Part shown: in pieces, positions 1 through 11,400 of the stretch
How positions within the stretch are numbered: position 1 is the stretch's first letter
Layout: each line of letters starts with the position of its first letter
Source of the DNA: Linum tenue
Lineage: Eukaryota > Streptophyta > Magnoliopsida > Malpighiales > Linaceae
Assembly (NCBI GenBank): GCA_946122785.1
Contig: CAMGYJ010000010.1
Location: forward strand, 8,283,467-8,347,466
Length of the DNA: 64,000 nt
Reading direction: 5' to 3'
Notes under the pieces: generated by a model
The model's input: only the letters and a program-made list of their open reading frames with translations
Told to the model about the DNA's origin: nothing
The model's database searches: none
Position numbers and translations under genes: made by a program

Positions 1-223
1 AATTTTAACTTTCTGGAATTAATTTTTAGTTTTTCGAATTAATTAGGATTTTTGGTAAATAAATTTGGACTAACTTAAATTTTCTGGAATTAGTTGGGAT
101 TTTTTTACTTAAACTTTTATTTTTTGAATTAGTTTAAATATTTTTTTATCTAAATTAGAATTTTTTTTTTGTTATGAACTCATTTAAAATTTTCAGTATA
201 TACTTGCAATGTTTTGAAATTTA
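1..223. other. AT-rich sequence, no gene seen
   Basis: Very AT-rich, with imperfect repeats of a 'tttctggaattaattt' theme in the first 150 bases. No coding region or recognisable element was seen. It is the flank into which the adjacent LINE inserted. Confidence 0.6.
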
Positions 224-240
224 ATTTGATGTTTAATAAT
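224..240. repeat. Target-site duplication of the LINE, 3' side
   Basis: ATTTGATGTTTAATAAT here matches 5703-5719 with one mismatch in 17 bases. It directly abuts the T run at 241-248, which is the poly(A) tail of the minus-strand LINE. The pair fixes both ends of the element. Confidence 0.85.
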
Positions 241-293
241 TTTTTTTTATCAATAGATAGATTATATTACCAATCACCAAAAGATAGCACTGT

Positions 294-893
294 TTACAAC
301 CCAAAACATAACCAACGATCAAAATCAAAACTCTCAACATCTGCAGGCAACAAAGAAAGGGTCTTCCTGGCCACATGATGAGCCACCTGGTTGTCACTCC
401 TGCCAACAAAAGAAATATCAAAGCGGTGGAATTGTCGTTGCAGACTCTCAATCTCCACCAAAATCCGGCAACCCTTCCTATCCTGATGATCCCTCCTTTG
501 AACCTTCTCAAGAACGACCTTGGCATCCCCGCGAAACATTACCTCGGTGAGTCCCTTCAAAGAGCACCAATGAATCGCATCCCGCAAAGCCACCAATTCC
601 ACAAGGAATGGATCCACAAGACCTGCATAAAAGAAACCCTTAACAAAATAAACCGGCCCCATCATATCCTGAACCACCAAACCACTCGCGCCATGAGAGC
701 CTGCCGCAACAGCACCATCCACATTACACGTATACGGCAAAGAATGTCGAGGTTGATTCTGGGGGCTCACTCGCTCCTCCTCCGGTCGCGACTTGGTCAT
801 CACCGGAACTGGCTGCACAATGGCCAACCATCCTCTAACCTGACTCTCATACTGCCGGACTAAATCCCTAATGCTATACTGCACCATTATCAA
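294..893 (-). pseudogene. LINE ORF2 C-terminus: RNase H domain
   Basis: This 199-codon open stretch matches the RNase H (RVT_3) domain at the end of many plant L1 ORF2 proteins. Visible acidic motifs are NVDGA (first Asp), VELVALRDAI (Glu) and FRGDAK (second Asp), followed by a late RSDNQVAHHVAR motif. In an intact element this domain removes RNA from RNA-DNA hybrids during target-primed reverse transcription. It now stands without a catalytic reverse transcriptase upstream, so it is a relic. Confidence 0.88.
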
Positions 894-1201
894 AAACCAC
901 CCAATTTTGGTTTTTCCAAATTCGCCATAGCAACGCCATGAACCACACTATCCGTTCAGTTCCTGGATCCTGTTCAACAAATCGACGGAAAAAATGCAAA
1001 ATTGGGGGCCGATGTCTCCAACCCACTCATCGCAATGTCCGACCGCTCCCACAAAGCAACCGCAATCCTACAAGACAATAATATATGCTCCAACGTCTCC
1101 AAAGGGGCCCAACAGACTGGACATTTCAGCAAAACAGATGACGTATCCTCCACCGGATCCTCCTAGGGTACCGAAACCTGCTCCTTCATCTCTATTACTG
1201 C

Positions 1202-1958
1202 CTACATCGTGGGTAAGATACGCCTCATAAGCTGCCACACGAAAAACTTCAACTTTGGCGGGATAGGAAAACTCCCTACCTTCTTCCAACAACCCACATC
1301 AAAGAAAGAAACTTCGTCCTTCCAACCCGGCAGTCTCCGACTAAGTTGAAAAGCCAAATGATAGCCCGATTTCACCGTGTACTTCCCATCCACCTCCCAA
1401 TCCCAGACATAGCAGTCCTCCACCTCGTGGATCAGCAAAGGGATTGAAGAAATACGTTGAACAATCTCATCCGGGAACACTGCTGGAGGCACTCATCACA
1501 CCACCGTTCCATACCAGGAACCTTGAGTGCCTCGACCTGGACATTCTTCAGGTCAGGAACAGAGGGGCGAATAGTGAGCTCACCCGACCGATAACCCGGG
1601 ACCCAACTGTCCTCCAACACACGGACCGAAGCACCATCTCCAATTTGCCAAGTTAAACCTTGAAGCAATAAATCCCTCCCATGCAGTACACTAGTCCATC
1701 CCCAAGAAGATGCCTAGAACCACGTCGAGCTTGAAAAATGGAAGACTTAGCAAAATACTTTCCCTTGAGAACTCGCGCTAATAAAGAATCCGGCTCCTGC
1801 CAAAGTCGCCAAGAAATCTTTGCCAACAGCGCTTGATTAAAGTTCTCAAAGCGTCTAAATCCCAGTCCACCATCAAACTTACTACGACATAGGTTCCACC
1901 ACGAAACCCAGTGAGCTTTGTCCTTGTCCACCATAAACCGCCACCAACATCGAGCCAT
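1202..1958 (-). pseudogene. LINE ORF2 segment: post-RT region and zf-RVT domain
   Basis: Three overlapping minus-strand frames carry the region after the polymerase. The 1653-1958 frame begins near YMARCWWR and contains HWVSWWNLC and GGLGFRRFENFNQALLAK, typical of the segment just after the plant LINE polymerase. The 1432-1668 frame carries LTWQIGDGASVRVLEDSWVPG. The 1202-1492 frame carries WEVDGKYTVKSGYHLA and PPKLKFFVWQLMRRILP, the start of the zf-RVT domain. The frame changes between these pieces show that ORF2 is broken here. Confidence 0.85.
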
Positions 1959-2028
1959 ATATTTATCCAGTTTGCGGTATAGCGAATAGGAAATCCAACA
2001 TGGAGGATTCCCCGCCCCATTGCCATCC

Positions 2029-3633
2029 CTACATGTCGACCTTCAGAGCTAGGTAAGCTTTCTTTCCGCGCTTCTTAATCTTAAGATAGTGCATGACCTC
2101 ATGCCCAATTAGCACATTGTCCAGAATCTGACGACCACTGATAAACCCATTATGCTCCGGTGGGATAATGGAAGGAAAAATAGTGGACATCCGCTCCGCC
2201 ATGATTTTAGAAATAATCTTGTAAAATAATTGACACAAGCTAATTGGCCTAATCTGTCTCATGGAATCCACTGCATCCACCTTAGGGACTAATGTCAACC
2301 AGGTGTGGTTAAAACTTTTTAACAGTCGTTCTGACCGAAAGAACGATTGAACCGCCTCCACGACCTCTCCACCAATGATATACCAATAGGCATGGTAGAA
2401 TTTCCAAGTAAAGCCGTCCGATCACGGAGCCTAAGTAGCCCCAATGGAAAATACAGCACCTCTAATTTCCACCGCATAAACATCAGTTGTTAGTCGACTG
2501 TTCACTTCCTCGGATACTATCTCGAGCATGGGGAGGCCCGCTATTCGAGTAGCCACATTTTCCAATTGACATTCGGACGTAAATAGCTTGGAATAGAAAT
2601 CCCCTGCCACCATACACTTCGCACCTTCCTCTGTCACCCAGCCCCCATTCCTGTCTCGTAGACCCTCAATAAAATTACTCCATCGTCGCGCTCGAGTGAC
2701 TGTATGAAAATAAGCAGAGTTTTGATCTCCCTTTTCCAGCCATTTAATGCGCGACTTCTGCCTCCAGAATTCCTCCTCCGCAACCCATTGCTTGGATAAT
2801 TCTTTCTCAAGTTCGCCAATCCGGTCCCAGTCAGTGCCCACTCCTCCTTTCAACGCTTGAATTTCCGTCTGTAGAATTCGAATGTTGCGAGCCGAGTTAT
2901 TCGTCCCTGCCCGGCTCCAGTCAAATAGTAAATGCCGGAGAGCTTTCAAGCGCTGCCAAAGCCGAAACATTGGAGATCTAGTATATGTTTGATTCCAAAC
3001 ATAACTGACCAGTAATCTCGTTTCCCGGTCCAGTCTTTCCATAATACAGGCCGCACCCATACGCCTGTTAGACCATGTAAATTGCAGGCCTAAATACCCG
3101 ATATCCTGAAGAGCCATCCTGTTTATGAGTTCCCTTACCGCCGTCGACCCATTTGGATCCCACGCCAGGCCATCTGCTTTCTCATTTGCTTCCAAAACAC
3201 AATTCATATCTCCCATTATAACAAATGGAACTGTTAATTGTAAACAATAATGAGAAAGAGCAGCCACCTGATGAGTTCGAATTACCACATCCGAAGATAA
3301 GTACACACACAAGCATACTCAAAATGACCATTTTCATTACCAATACCAAACGAAAAAAAAAGAATCATGCTCCATTACAACGAGTTCAATCCCACCCTCC
3401 CAAGCAAGAGCTAAACCACCCGCTGCATTCACAACATCAACAAGAAAAAAGTTTTGAAAGCCTAAACCCCGCATCCGACGGGTAACTACGCCCCTACAAA
3501 ATTTCGTTTCCAAAAGGAAAACAATCTCTGGCTTATTCGAGCGACACAGACCAACTAAGGATTGGAACGTAAGAGAAGGTCTGATACCTCTTACGTTCCA
3601 AGCGATCATCTTCATTTGGCTGGTTGGGACCAT
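2029..3633 (-). pseudogene. LINE ORF2: AP-like endonuclease and start of reverse transcriptase
   Basis: The 3337-3633 frame begins ORF2 with MKMIAWNVRGI and LLETK, the start of the endonuclease/exonuclease/phosphatase fold. The 2431-3312 frame continues with GDMNCVLEANEK and FTWSNRR, catalytic-region motifs of L1 endonucleases. Between them the frame slips at a 9-A run on the plus strand near 3352-3360. After stops near 2431 the same frame resumes (2029-2361) with the reverse transcriptase fingers: VPKVDAVDSMRQIRPISL and HNGFISGRQI. It ends at LALKVDM, exactly where the catalytic A motif should begin. The palm with the YADD motif is absent. Confidence 0.9.
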
Positions 3634-5119
3634 TCCTGGCTGGTTGCCTCCACCTCAGATTGCATACTTCACCCGCTGCCCTCTTCCTCTCCTCAACCTC
3701 CATCGGATCAGGAGCTGTCATTCTGAATACCTCCTTCCCATGTCTCTTCGACGCATCTGCTGGTATCTGCACACCAGCCTCATTTGAATGCCTGTTGTGC
3801 GGCCGCCGAGTGTCAAACCTCTGTTGCTTCATACCATTGTCTTTACCTTTCTCCGCCCCTTTATTATGATGCTGGAACGCACCATTCCCACTCTTCCCCT
3901 TACCCTTCGAATACTGACCACGGGATGCATTATTGCCTCCACCAGAACCAACCAAATTCACCCGCTGTCCCTGGCCATGTCCCTACTTCATCTGAGTATC
4001 ACGTTCCATATTCCCCTGTGCTGGTAAAGCAAGCACCACAGGTTTAACCTGGCTATCCCCAGCTGCCTCCACACTATCTCGACCCCTCTTCTGCTTCCTG
4101 CTCCCTGCAGCAACCCCACCTGTATTAGGGTTCACCCAAACTGACGAATGGGTCAACTGGCGAAGAGGGAGAGGCACAACAGTTTCCTCATCCACACGGT
4201 ACCCAATGATCTCCGTGCTAAGTTCTGGGCCATAGTGTTCGATTTCCACAGGATCCGGAAACCAACAGTTCGGAGCCGTATGTCCCAATCTTCCACAATG
4301 ATAACACAGAAGTGAGAGGAACTCATACACAAGGGTAACCCAGAACTCACCAACTATAGAGTTACTCGCAAAGGTTGGGTGACATCCAACAGCACTTTCG
4401 TCTTGATGAAGTGCCCCGAGATTCCTTGTATTGCAAATGCTCCAGCCTCCAGCACCTTCCCAAATCTTGTCCCAGCCACACGTTTACCAAAAGCCACCGT
4501 GCGGCAGTGGTTGGGAATCCCCCACATCTTGACCCAAAACGGAACGAGAATGAACGAGTCCACCACCTGTTTCGTTATTTGACTCCAGGGTTTCAATTGC
4601 AGGACACGTTCCTTCACTGTCCATGGTGTGCGTTGGAGCACCCAATCCCTATCAGCTTCGTCACCAAAGAAGAATTGAAAAATACCCCTTTTTCGCTGCA
4701 AAAACCTTGACCTCCACCGCACATGACCACGCTCCATTCACCGCCTTACTGATAACGGCTAAACTGGGGGGGGGGGGGGGGTTCTTCATAAACAATCTTC
4801 CCAAGAGGCTCATCTTCGCCCATTGAACCCCGGTAGCCACATCTTCCATGGTAAACTCCACAATTTGATCCATGGCTAAGGCCTGGATCCCAGCTACTAC
4901 TTCATCAATCTTCATCCCCTCTGTCCTGGTCACAACTTCTTCATCCGCCCCCTTCAGTTGCTCAGCCTGGGTCGTTGGAGATGTCTCATTCATCGCCTCC
5001 ATAGCAATGGGACCTTCCTTCTGGATGACAACCTCGACAGTTGAGGTAGCCATCTCCTTTGTTTCGCCAGCGTTCATCATTGCTTTCTGCCTCCGCAGTC
5101 TCTGGATAAACCAGTACAC
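3533..5119 (-). pseudogene. LINE ORF1 (gag-like, DUF4283 and zinc knuckle)
   Basis: Read from 5119 downward. It opens with an acidic, low-complexity N-terminal segment (4661-5119). A DUF4283-type RNA-binding region follows at 4354-4737 (WVLQRTPWTVKERVLQLKPW, FWVKMWGIPNHC), then a CCHC zinc knuckle at 3983-4330 (CYHCGRLGHTAPNC), then a basic, glycine-rich tail to 3533. ORF1 proteins of plant L1 elements bind the element RNA. The reading frame shifts at a run of 16 G (plus strand 4766-4781) and at least once more before the zinc knuckle. The end of ORF1 overlaps the start of ORF2 by roughly 100 bases. The true start could lie further upstream, toward 5330, beyond a 10-C run at 5119-5128. Confidence 0.82.
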
Positions 5120-5702
5120 CCCCCCCCCAAAAGCCGATTAGGACTACAACTGGGATGTAAATAATGCCAAAAATACCAACCCAACTATACCAAAGAACGG
5201 TAATCATACCTCGTGAATATCGTCGTCGATATGAAAAACTCTCTGGTTGACGATATATCCTCCACCACTGCAAGCACCGAGATCTCGTTGGTGGGTACGC
5301 AAACTTCATCTGGAGACTATATAAGTCCACTCAGGGGCCTAGCGAAGCACCGTACTCTGGACGGTCTCCCGATTCGGATTTATCCTTCCCGATTTTCGAA
5401 TCTGAACATATCGGACGAACAAATCGATTCCCCCATTTCGCCGATTAAATCTCGACTCTCCGCCTATAGGAGTCTATCGCATAGACTCCTGCTCAACCTC
5501 ACCTTCTCTGGAATCAGAGGGGAGTACCTTTGCTTGATCTACCATCCGCGCCAGCCATTGGATCGCCATCGTCGAAACCCTAACTCGGCTACCAACAACG
5601 GCGGTCAGCCAAACGAAGAGAGAGAAAAGAACGTTTTGCATCCCTTTTTTTCCTGAAACGAATCCTATAGAACCAATTCGTTACCAACTCGTTCGCCCAA
5701 TG

Positions 5703-5719
5703 ATTTGATGTTAAATAAT
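5703..5719. repeat. Target-site duplication of the LINE, 5' side
   Basis: ATTTGATGTTAAATAAT matches 224-240 except at one base. It sits at the 5' end of the minus-strand LINE. Confidence 0.85.
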
Positions 5720-6473
5720 TTAGTGGGATAATATTGTATAAAAAGAAATTGGGCAGACCCTATGGCCAGCCCGACCCGACCCGACCCAACCCCACCTAAC
5801 AGGGCCATACAGGACCAAATGAGAATAGGATCGGACCGGGTCGGGCCGAATATTTGAGCATACAAAGCTGGATTTTTTTGGGCAGTGGCAGGGCTGGGTT
5901 TCAGCCAGTTTCACCCCTAGTTGCAACTTGCTTCTTTTATTTGCTCCACAACCATTGCCACTCCTCGTCTTGTGTGTTGCCATTGAGTCATTGACGATAA
6001 GCCTCTTTGTTATCATCAGTGTCCTTGAAGCCAGAGGTCTTCGAATTGAAGAGAAAAAAAGACCTGATCCTCTTTCACTAGGAGGGAAGGAAGGAACAAA
6101 CATTGATTGCCAACTTCCTTCTCTAACAATATCCGCATAATGAATACAAATATGTCTGCAGTGCCGAGCAGAGGTTTCACCTGTGCTCCTACTATCTAAA
6201 CTCATCTATACAGAACCCAAGAAACAGGCTCAAGAGCTCACTCACACACTCAGGACTCATACTCCTTTCTTCTACTCCCTATCTCTTAGGACACAAAGGC
6301 TTTGCTTGTATACAAAAACATAAAGGTTATAACAAAAATGGAACTGGCCAATCTCTTCCAATCGCTCTTCTCCATTCCAGTGGCACAGCGTTGAGTCATT
6401 TCCAGATCTGACACAAAGTGGGATGAGACGGAGGATGACATGGAAAAACTGCCGCTTCCCTGGCATTTGCATT
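5720..6473. other. Region downstream of the MORN gene
   Basis: No coding region. It should hold the 3' untranslated region of the minus-strand MORN gene. A possible minus-strand AATAAA lies near 5936-5941, but this is a weak call. At 5762-5855 there is a GC-rich run of CCCGACCCGACC repeats and a nearby inverted counterpart (GGACCGGGTCGGGCC), probably part of a small decayed repeat element. Confidence 0.4.
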
Positions 6474-9161
6474 TCACACGATCGGGATTGGAAGTACATT
6501 CTCCAGATGGTTAGGATGATGCATTTGTTTCTGGACAGCCTTAACCGCTGCTACTCTAGCTGCATTGGCTGCCCTGTTAGCTGCTGTTACGCCTCTATTC
6601 ACCCTCTCGTCCACCTTCCCCACATCGTAAGCCCTCTCTGCAGCCCGCCTTGCTTCCTGGCCACGCGAGACACCGAATACAAGTGAGAATGGTCCATCGG
6701 ACATGAAATCATCAAAACTCCGCCGCGACTAGCAACTTCCAACAAACGCACTAATAAAGTGAAAAGTTATTCACTGGTACCTGTACTGCGTTGAGTACTT
6801 TAGAATGATAAACAGCAACAGGCGAGGCAGGAGGAGTTGTATTCTGAGTACTTGGAACATCAAGTATTCCATTCTGCCAATGACCTGATTGTGTCTCCCC
6901 ATTCCTGAATGTATACATTCCAAGCCCTTGTCTTCTACCCTCATGCCAGGCTCCTTCATATCTATGCCCATTTGCAAAACGGTACACCCCAAATCCATGC
7001 ATCTTGTCCGCAAAATATTCCCCAGAATACGTATCACCGTTTCTATTAGAAACATTCAACACCATCAAGTTATGGCAAACAGGACAATAAGAAGCTCTAT
7101 ATATGAATTTATAACACAAACATCAAATTAGCCAAAGGTAGACAACAGCAACTCACAACAGCAAAAAACAAAGATCCCTGGTGCACTTTTTAAATGCTAG
7201 AATGAATTCTTAGTACGCAAGCATTGCTTTATTTGCTGTGTAGCCACGCAAAGGAAATCGAAGTGAAATGTAAATTCTGGTAAGATTCAAAATCTCTAAC
7301 CAATGGGGAGGGAGAAACTAGACTGTTATTATATAGATGATAGCTAAAGGATGTGCCTCGGACTTGAGAATTAATTGGCTAGACAACCAAACCCCAAGGA
7401 GATCAAACAACATACCCTATATGTTCCCTGAAGAGATCGGACAAGAATTAATTCCCTGAGGCGACCAAACTCCAGAAAGCACCCAAAAACCAAAAAAACA
7501 TGGGCAAGAATCAATAACTTTCCAAGGGCCTTGCACCTGTTGTTCTCCACCTTCCATTTCCTCCCACTATCAAATGATAATGCCGTCCATTCCATCAACT
7601 TAGAGACGAGAGGAAGGGGGGGAAACCCTGCTAAGCTATATAGCTTTCCTAGCCCCATGTATAAGGTAAACGTCAAAGACAGGGGTAGTGCTTCCGTCCA
7701 ACGGAAAAAGAGCTTTATTCTTGACCATCCAACTTCAACTATCCGCATCAATGCAAGTAAGCAGAAGAAGACCCTTAAGACACCTACAAGTTTGCACAAT
7801 TATGAGAACAGAATCCTCACAGCAATCACATCAAAGCAACAACATCCCAGAGGCCCTGAAAGCTGAAACTAATTGCCTACTTGCAGAATCCAGTAAATGA
7901 TCACCTAGAGAAGTGCAATCAAGAACAAGAGAACAGTAGAGGACTAATGCAGTTATCGTTTCCAGTTAACATGACGAAGAAGGGAAAAAAAAGAATTGAG
8001 AGAGATTGCGCACTACCTGAAATGGTAGTGACCAAGACCATGCTTGACACCCCACTTGAATTCTCCGACATACCTACTACCATCTTCACAAGTATGAACT
8101 CCACAGCCGTGGCTTTGGCCATTAGACCATTCCCCAGCGTAGACATCTCCAGTATAGAATCTATAAACTCCAAACCCATGACGAAGACCTTGCCTGTATT
8201 GGCCTCTGTAGCGGCTTCCTCTGGCCCAGGTTTCCACTCCATAGCCATCATATTTGCCATCAACCCAATCCCCCTCGTACCTCCCGCTCATGTAATAATA
8301 GTACACTCCACTCCCGGAGCACTTACCTTTGTGGAATTCGCCCTCGTAGACGTCCCCGTTGCTGTAAACCTGAACCCAACAACCAGAATTACCTCTTTTT
8401 TCCGATCTGGGTCTGGAACCAATCGACCAGAACACAGGCAACGGTGGCTTGGAGGTAGCAGCGAGCTTGATGGGAAAGGAGCGGGCAAGGAACAGCCGGA
8501 TTGAAGGGAGCCGAGGGAGGGCGAGATTGAGGGAGAACAAGAGAACAGACGAGAAGGCAAAAGCAGAGAAGAAGTCGAGGAAAAAGGAGTGGCTGGGATG
8601 GGAAACGAGGAAGTAGAAGAAGGGGAGAGAGAGGAGAAGGATTAGACGGAGATGGACCCGGATACGCCGGAAGTGGCGGAAGCGGCGGAGGAACCGAAGG
8701 GCGGTGGATTTGGCAGCGATGGAGAGGGTCAATAGCGGGTGATGATGGTGGTGAGGAGAGGAGGATGGAGAGAAATGGTAGATGGTGGGTGATTTGGAAA
8801 GGGAGGAAGAGCGGCGAGGCAGAGGCGGTGGAGGAGGGGGAGGAGCAGCGAGGGCGTGGTGATGTTGGTGGGTCAAAAGGGTCCGCTTGTAGGGGGTAGA
8901 TGCAGAAGAAGCCGATGAAGGGGAGGGGGCAATTGGGTCATTAGGGGTCTCGTCGGCGAAATCGACGAGAATCCGAGGAGGAAGGAAAGGCAGGGCGCCG
9001 GCGGTGGTGGAGGAATCATGGTTGAGGGGGCGGTGGTGGTCAGTGGTGGCGGAAGAGGGATGGGGCGGTGGGGGGAAGAGAAGTGGAGGGGTAGGGTTGA
9101 AATCGGAAGAGACGCCGCTGCTTTCTTTTCCGATTTGGACTTCTGATTTCTTCTGATGCAT
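6474..9161 (-). CDS. MORN-repeat membrane protein (SET7/9-family-like, MRF1-like), three exons
   Basis: Exons are 9161-8017, 7042-6781 and 6656-6474, all with GT-AG splice sites and matching phases. They give 1590 nt, or 529 codons plus stop. The N-terminus is rich in Pro, Ser and His. A hydrophobic stretch follows at about residues 170-215 (LILLLSLPFFYFLV and following), probably one or two membrane segments. About seven complete MORN repeats run from about residue 268, with cores such as RYEGDWVDGKYDGYG and NGDTYSGEYFADKMHGFG. The C-terminus is an alanine-rich helix (EARRAAERAYDVGKVDERVN). This layout matches the plant family often annotated as 'histone H3K4 methyltransferase SET7/9 family', which includes Arabidopsis MRF1. 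There is no SET domain, so that name misleads. MORN repeats usually bind membrane lipids or partners. The exact role is unknown, but the gene looks intact. Confidence 0.88.
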
Positions 9162-9600
9162 TACATAAAGAAGAAAGGGGAATGAATGTTTGTGGGGCTT
9201 GAAGGGAAATCTCCGCCTTTCTGAGTTCTCAACAATCCCAACTGCGGATTGATGGATTAATTGATTGATTCATGGCGTTCCCTTCTTCCCCGCTTTGCTC
9301 TCCTCTGAAATTGCAATCGTGGATTATCAATACCCTTTCTCCCGAGCAGCTCCAAAACGGTGGGGGATTTTGAATCTGAAGCAGGAACTGGTACTCGAAA
9401 TGGGTAGCTTGCTCTTGCTGTTGCTGCTTGAAGAAATTGGGCTGGCCAAGGAAGAAGAAGAAGAACTGGGAAGGAAGGGAGTGAATTTTGCGGGACGAAG
9501 AAGACAGAAAGGAATGAAGAGGGAGGGAAGAAGGGGGCGATGAGTGCGGGGAGCCATCTGGTCTTCTGTCCCGTGGTTGGTTTGTCAACGAACCAAACCA
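9162..9600 (-). promoter_or_regulatory. Leader and promoter region of the MORN gene
   Basis: Read on the minus strand this is CT- and TTC-rich, as many plant 5' leaders are, and it changes to AT-rich sequence beyond about 9600. The start at 9161 was chosen because it is the first ATG of the long exon-1 frame. Upstream open frames on both strands are low-complexity and were not taken as genes. No definite TATA box was fixed. Confidence 0.4.
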
Positions 9601-9881
9601 ATTAACAACAACGCGATTAATTAATAGGGTAATATTTATTTTTTATTCAAACATTTTTTAGATTTTTTTATATCATCTAAATTTATCGAAATATTAAAAA
9701 TTAGTCAAGTGTTAACTTCCCGTTATTAATTTTGTTAGTAATATTGACTTAGCAACATGATATTGATTTGTAAGAGACTCATGAAGATCAATATTCCAAA
9801 ATTTTAGTATTTTAATTTTGGATAAATACAATTTAATATCCAAACTTTTCATTTTAAACAATATAATAGTCAAACTTTTTC

Positions 9882-10190
9882 GAAAACAATCTAATATCCA
9901 AATCGTCAACTTTCCGTCCGTTTGACTTCAAAAAAGCTTTGTTTAGAGAAAACTGTCACAATACAACTTTGTTTTCTTGTTTTTGGCATTGCAGATGACT
10001 GAATATTTAGATATTTTATACCATCATGGTGGAGTCATGGACTTCTCGGATTTGGAACCACGATATGTTGGTGGCTTTTCAGAGAAGATATCAATGGATA
10101 TTGATGAAGTGTCGTACTTCGAACTTGATCAAGTGTCAACTAATGGTCAAACAGACGAAAAGTTGACGAGTTGGATTTTAAATTGTTTCC
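9882..10190 (+). mobile_element. MULE fragment with inverted repeats and a transposase N-terminal piece
   Basis: A 45-bp inverted repeat pairs 9882-9926 with 10146-10190 at about 39 of 45 positions. Between them, after a plausible splice acceptor (TTTTTGGCATTGCAG), lies a short frame starting ATGACTGAA. It reads YHHGG, then PRYVGGF, then DIDEVSYFEL. That pattern resembles the N-terminal domain of plant MuDR-like transposases. The rest of the transposase is missing. The right arm ends abruptly at 10190, next to the LTR fragment. Confidence 0.55.
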
Positions 10191-11149
10191 TCCGAGATCA
10201 CGGTCGGTCTTCTGATGAACGGTCATGACTTGGACTGTTGGGCTGTATAAAAAGATAGGAGCGGGGAGGGAGAAAGGAGAGCTATTTTTTGGAGAAGAAC
10301 TTGGTTCTCTCTCTAGGGTTTCGACCCAAAACACCAAAGAGGAGTTGTAGAGAGAGAAAGAGTTCTAGAGTGATCTTGGAGCTTAATTGAAGGCTTGGGT
10401 TGATCTTGAAGTCAAGGATTCAAGCCTAGAAGATGAAGATCTTTAGAATTTTTGTAATCTCTCTCCTCTTCTCTATGAACTAGACCTCTTTCACTTCGGT
10501 TGATGAACCCTACGTCTAGATTTTTGTTTGAAGTTGATGTATGTGACATATTCTATGTTTGATTGATAAGTTTATCTATTTGATGGATGATTTTCATGGA
10601 TTGCATGAGTTTGGATTCCATGAGTTTGGATTCCATTTCATGTATTGAGCTTTTGACCTAGGAGGGAGAAACTCCCCTCAATGCCCATTATTGGCATCTT
10701 CGGATCACTCCTATCGTATATGTCCGGGTAATCCCCGAGGGAGTTGATTCGATCGAACTCCTAGCGATATATGAACCCCCGGGTTGAATAGAGCACTTAC
10801 CCATCCATCAATTTGCCATTTTGGTTCAATCCCGAGGGAGTCTATCTCCTAACGGTAGGATAATGAGACAATCGAGCTAGGATAGTACTCAACATCGTTC
10901 CAATTGGGGGAACTAGGGGGGTTCAAACCTAACAGAGCTCCACCACTTTGTAATTAACTAGGGTAGTGTAGTTAGGTTAGTTAGCCTAATCACCATTCTA
11001 GATTGGCTAGATAACGAACCCTAAACCCAAACTAAGGTGAGTCTAAATCCCCGTGATTCGATAAATTTTATTGCATTCTTACCCTATCCTACACCCGGTC
11101 GTCGGTTATACTTGGCCATCTATTGGGAAGTTGTAGTTAGAGCGAGTCA
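10191..11149 (+). mobile_element. LTR of a plus-strand Ty3/gypsy element (third family), left end uncertain
   Basis: The sequence ends GAGCGAGTCA, like the LTR ends of the two minus-strand families (GAGTGAGTCA in family 1). It contains a TATA-like CTGTATAAAAAG near 10234 followed by a CT- and AG-rich leader. The left end is not fixed because no clear TG terminus was found, so about 10191 is only the point where the MULE arm stops. No open frame was seen. Confidence 0.55.
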
Positions 11150-11400
11150 ATTTTTTTTTGCATCAAAATGGTCATGAACCCACTGGTCGAGAGTGAGTGA
11201 TTCATTCATCTTATCTTGTCTATATCATATCTCGATGAGAACCTAGTTTGCTTAATCGTTTGTTCTTATGAATTGATCTTTATGCATGGGTAACTGTGAT
11301 TAGTGAGTCATCATGATAGGTTCTGTATTGGTTGGTGAACAAGGTGAGAACTCTTCATTTGCACGGTCTTAATGCATTCGAATGTCATTTGTGGTTGACT
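11150..11400 (+). mobile_element. 3' internal fragment of the same plus-strand retrotransposon
   Basis: Sequence such as CCACTGGTCGAGAGTGAG and TTGGTTGGTGAACA, and a later GCATTCGAATGTCAT, matches the reverse complement of 13690-13930, the non-coding part near the 3' end of family 1. Here it follows the LTR end at 11149 at once. The primer-binding site, gag and protease are therefore gone, leaving an LTR joined to 3' internal sequence. Homology fades near 11400. Confidence 0.6.

Larger units (their letters stand above)
241..5702 (-). mobile_element. L1-type LINE retrotransposon, defective
   Basis: Non-LTR retrotransposon of about 5.46 kb read on the minus strand. In element order it holds ORF1 (DUF4283-like region and a CCHC zinc knuckle), then ORF2 (endonuclease, start of reverse transcriptase, zf-RVT region, RNase H). 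It ends in TTGATAAAAAAAA, a tail typical of plant L1 elements, and is bounded by the 17-bp target duplication. The frame is broken by homopolymer slips near 4766-4781 and 3350-3360, by stops near 2431, and by a large deletion in the reverse transcriptase at about 2028. It cannot encode a working polymerase. Its 5' end lies about 0.77 kb downstream of the stop of the MORN gene. Confidence 0.93.

Noticed and set aside
375..863. 162-codon plus-strand frame
   Set aside because: Opposite-strand shadow of the LINE RNase H domain, which has clear catalytic motifs on the minus strand.
5213..5656. 147-codon plus-strand frame near the LINE 5' end
   Set aside because: No domain; lies inside the element bounded by the target duplication and opposes its transcription.
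9229..9588. Minus-strand frames of 114-119 codons upstream of the MORN gene
   Set aside because: Low-complexity Ser/Pro/Leu sequence typical of a CT-rich leader, overlapping in two frames with no domain.
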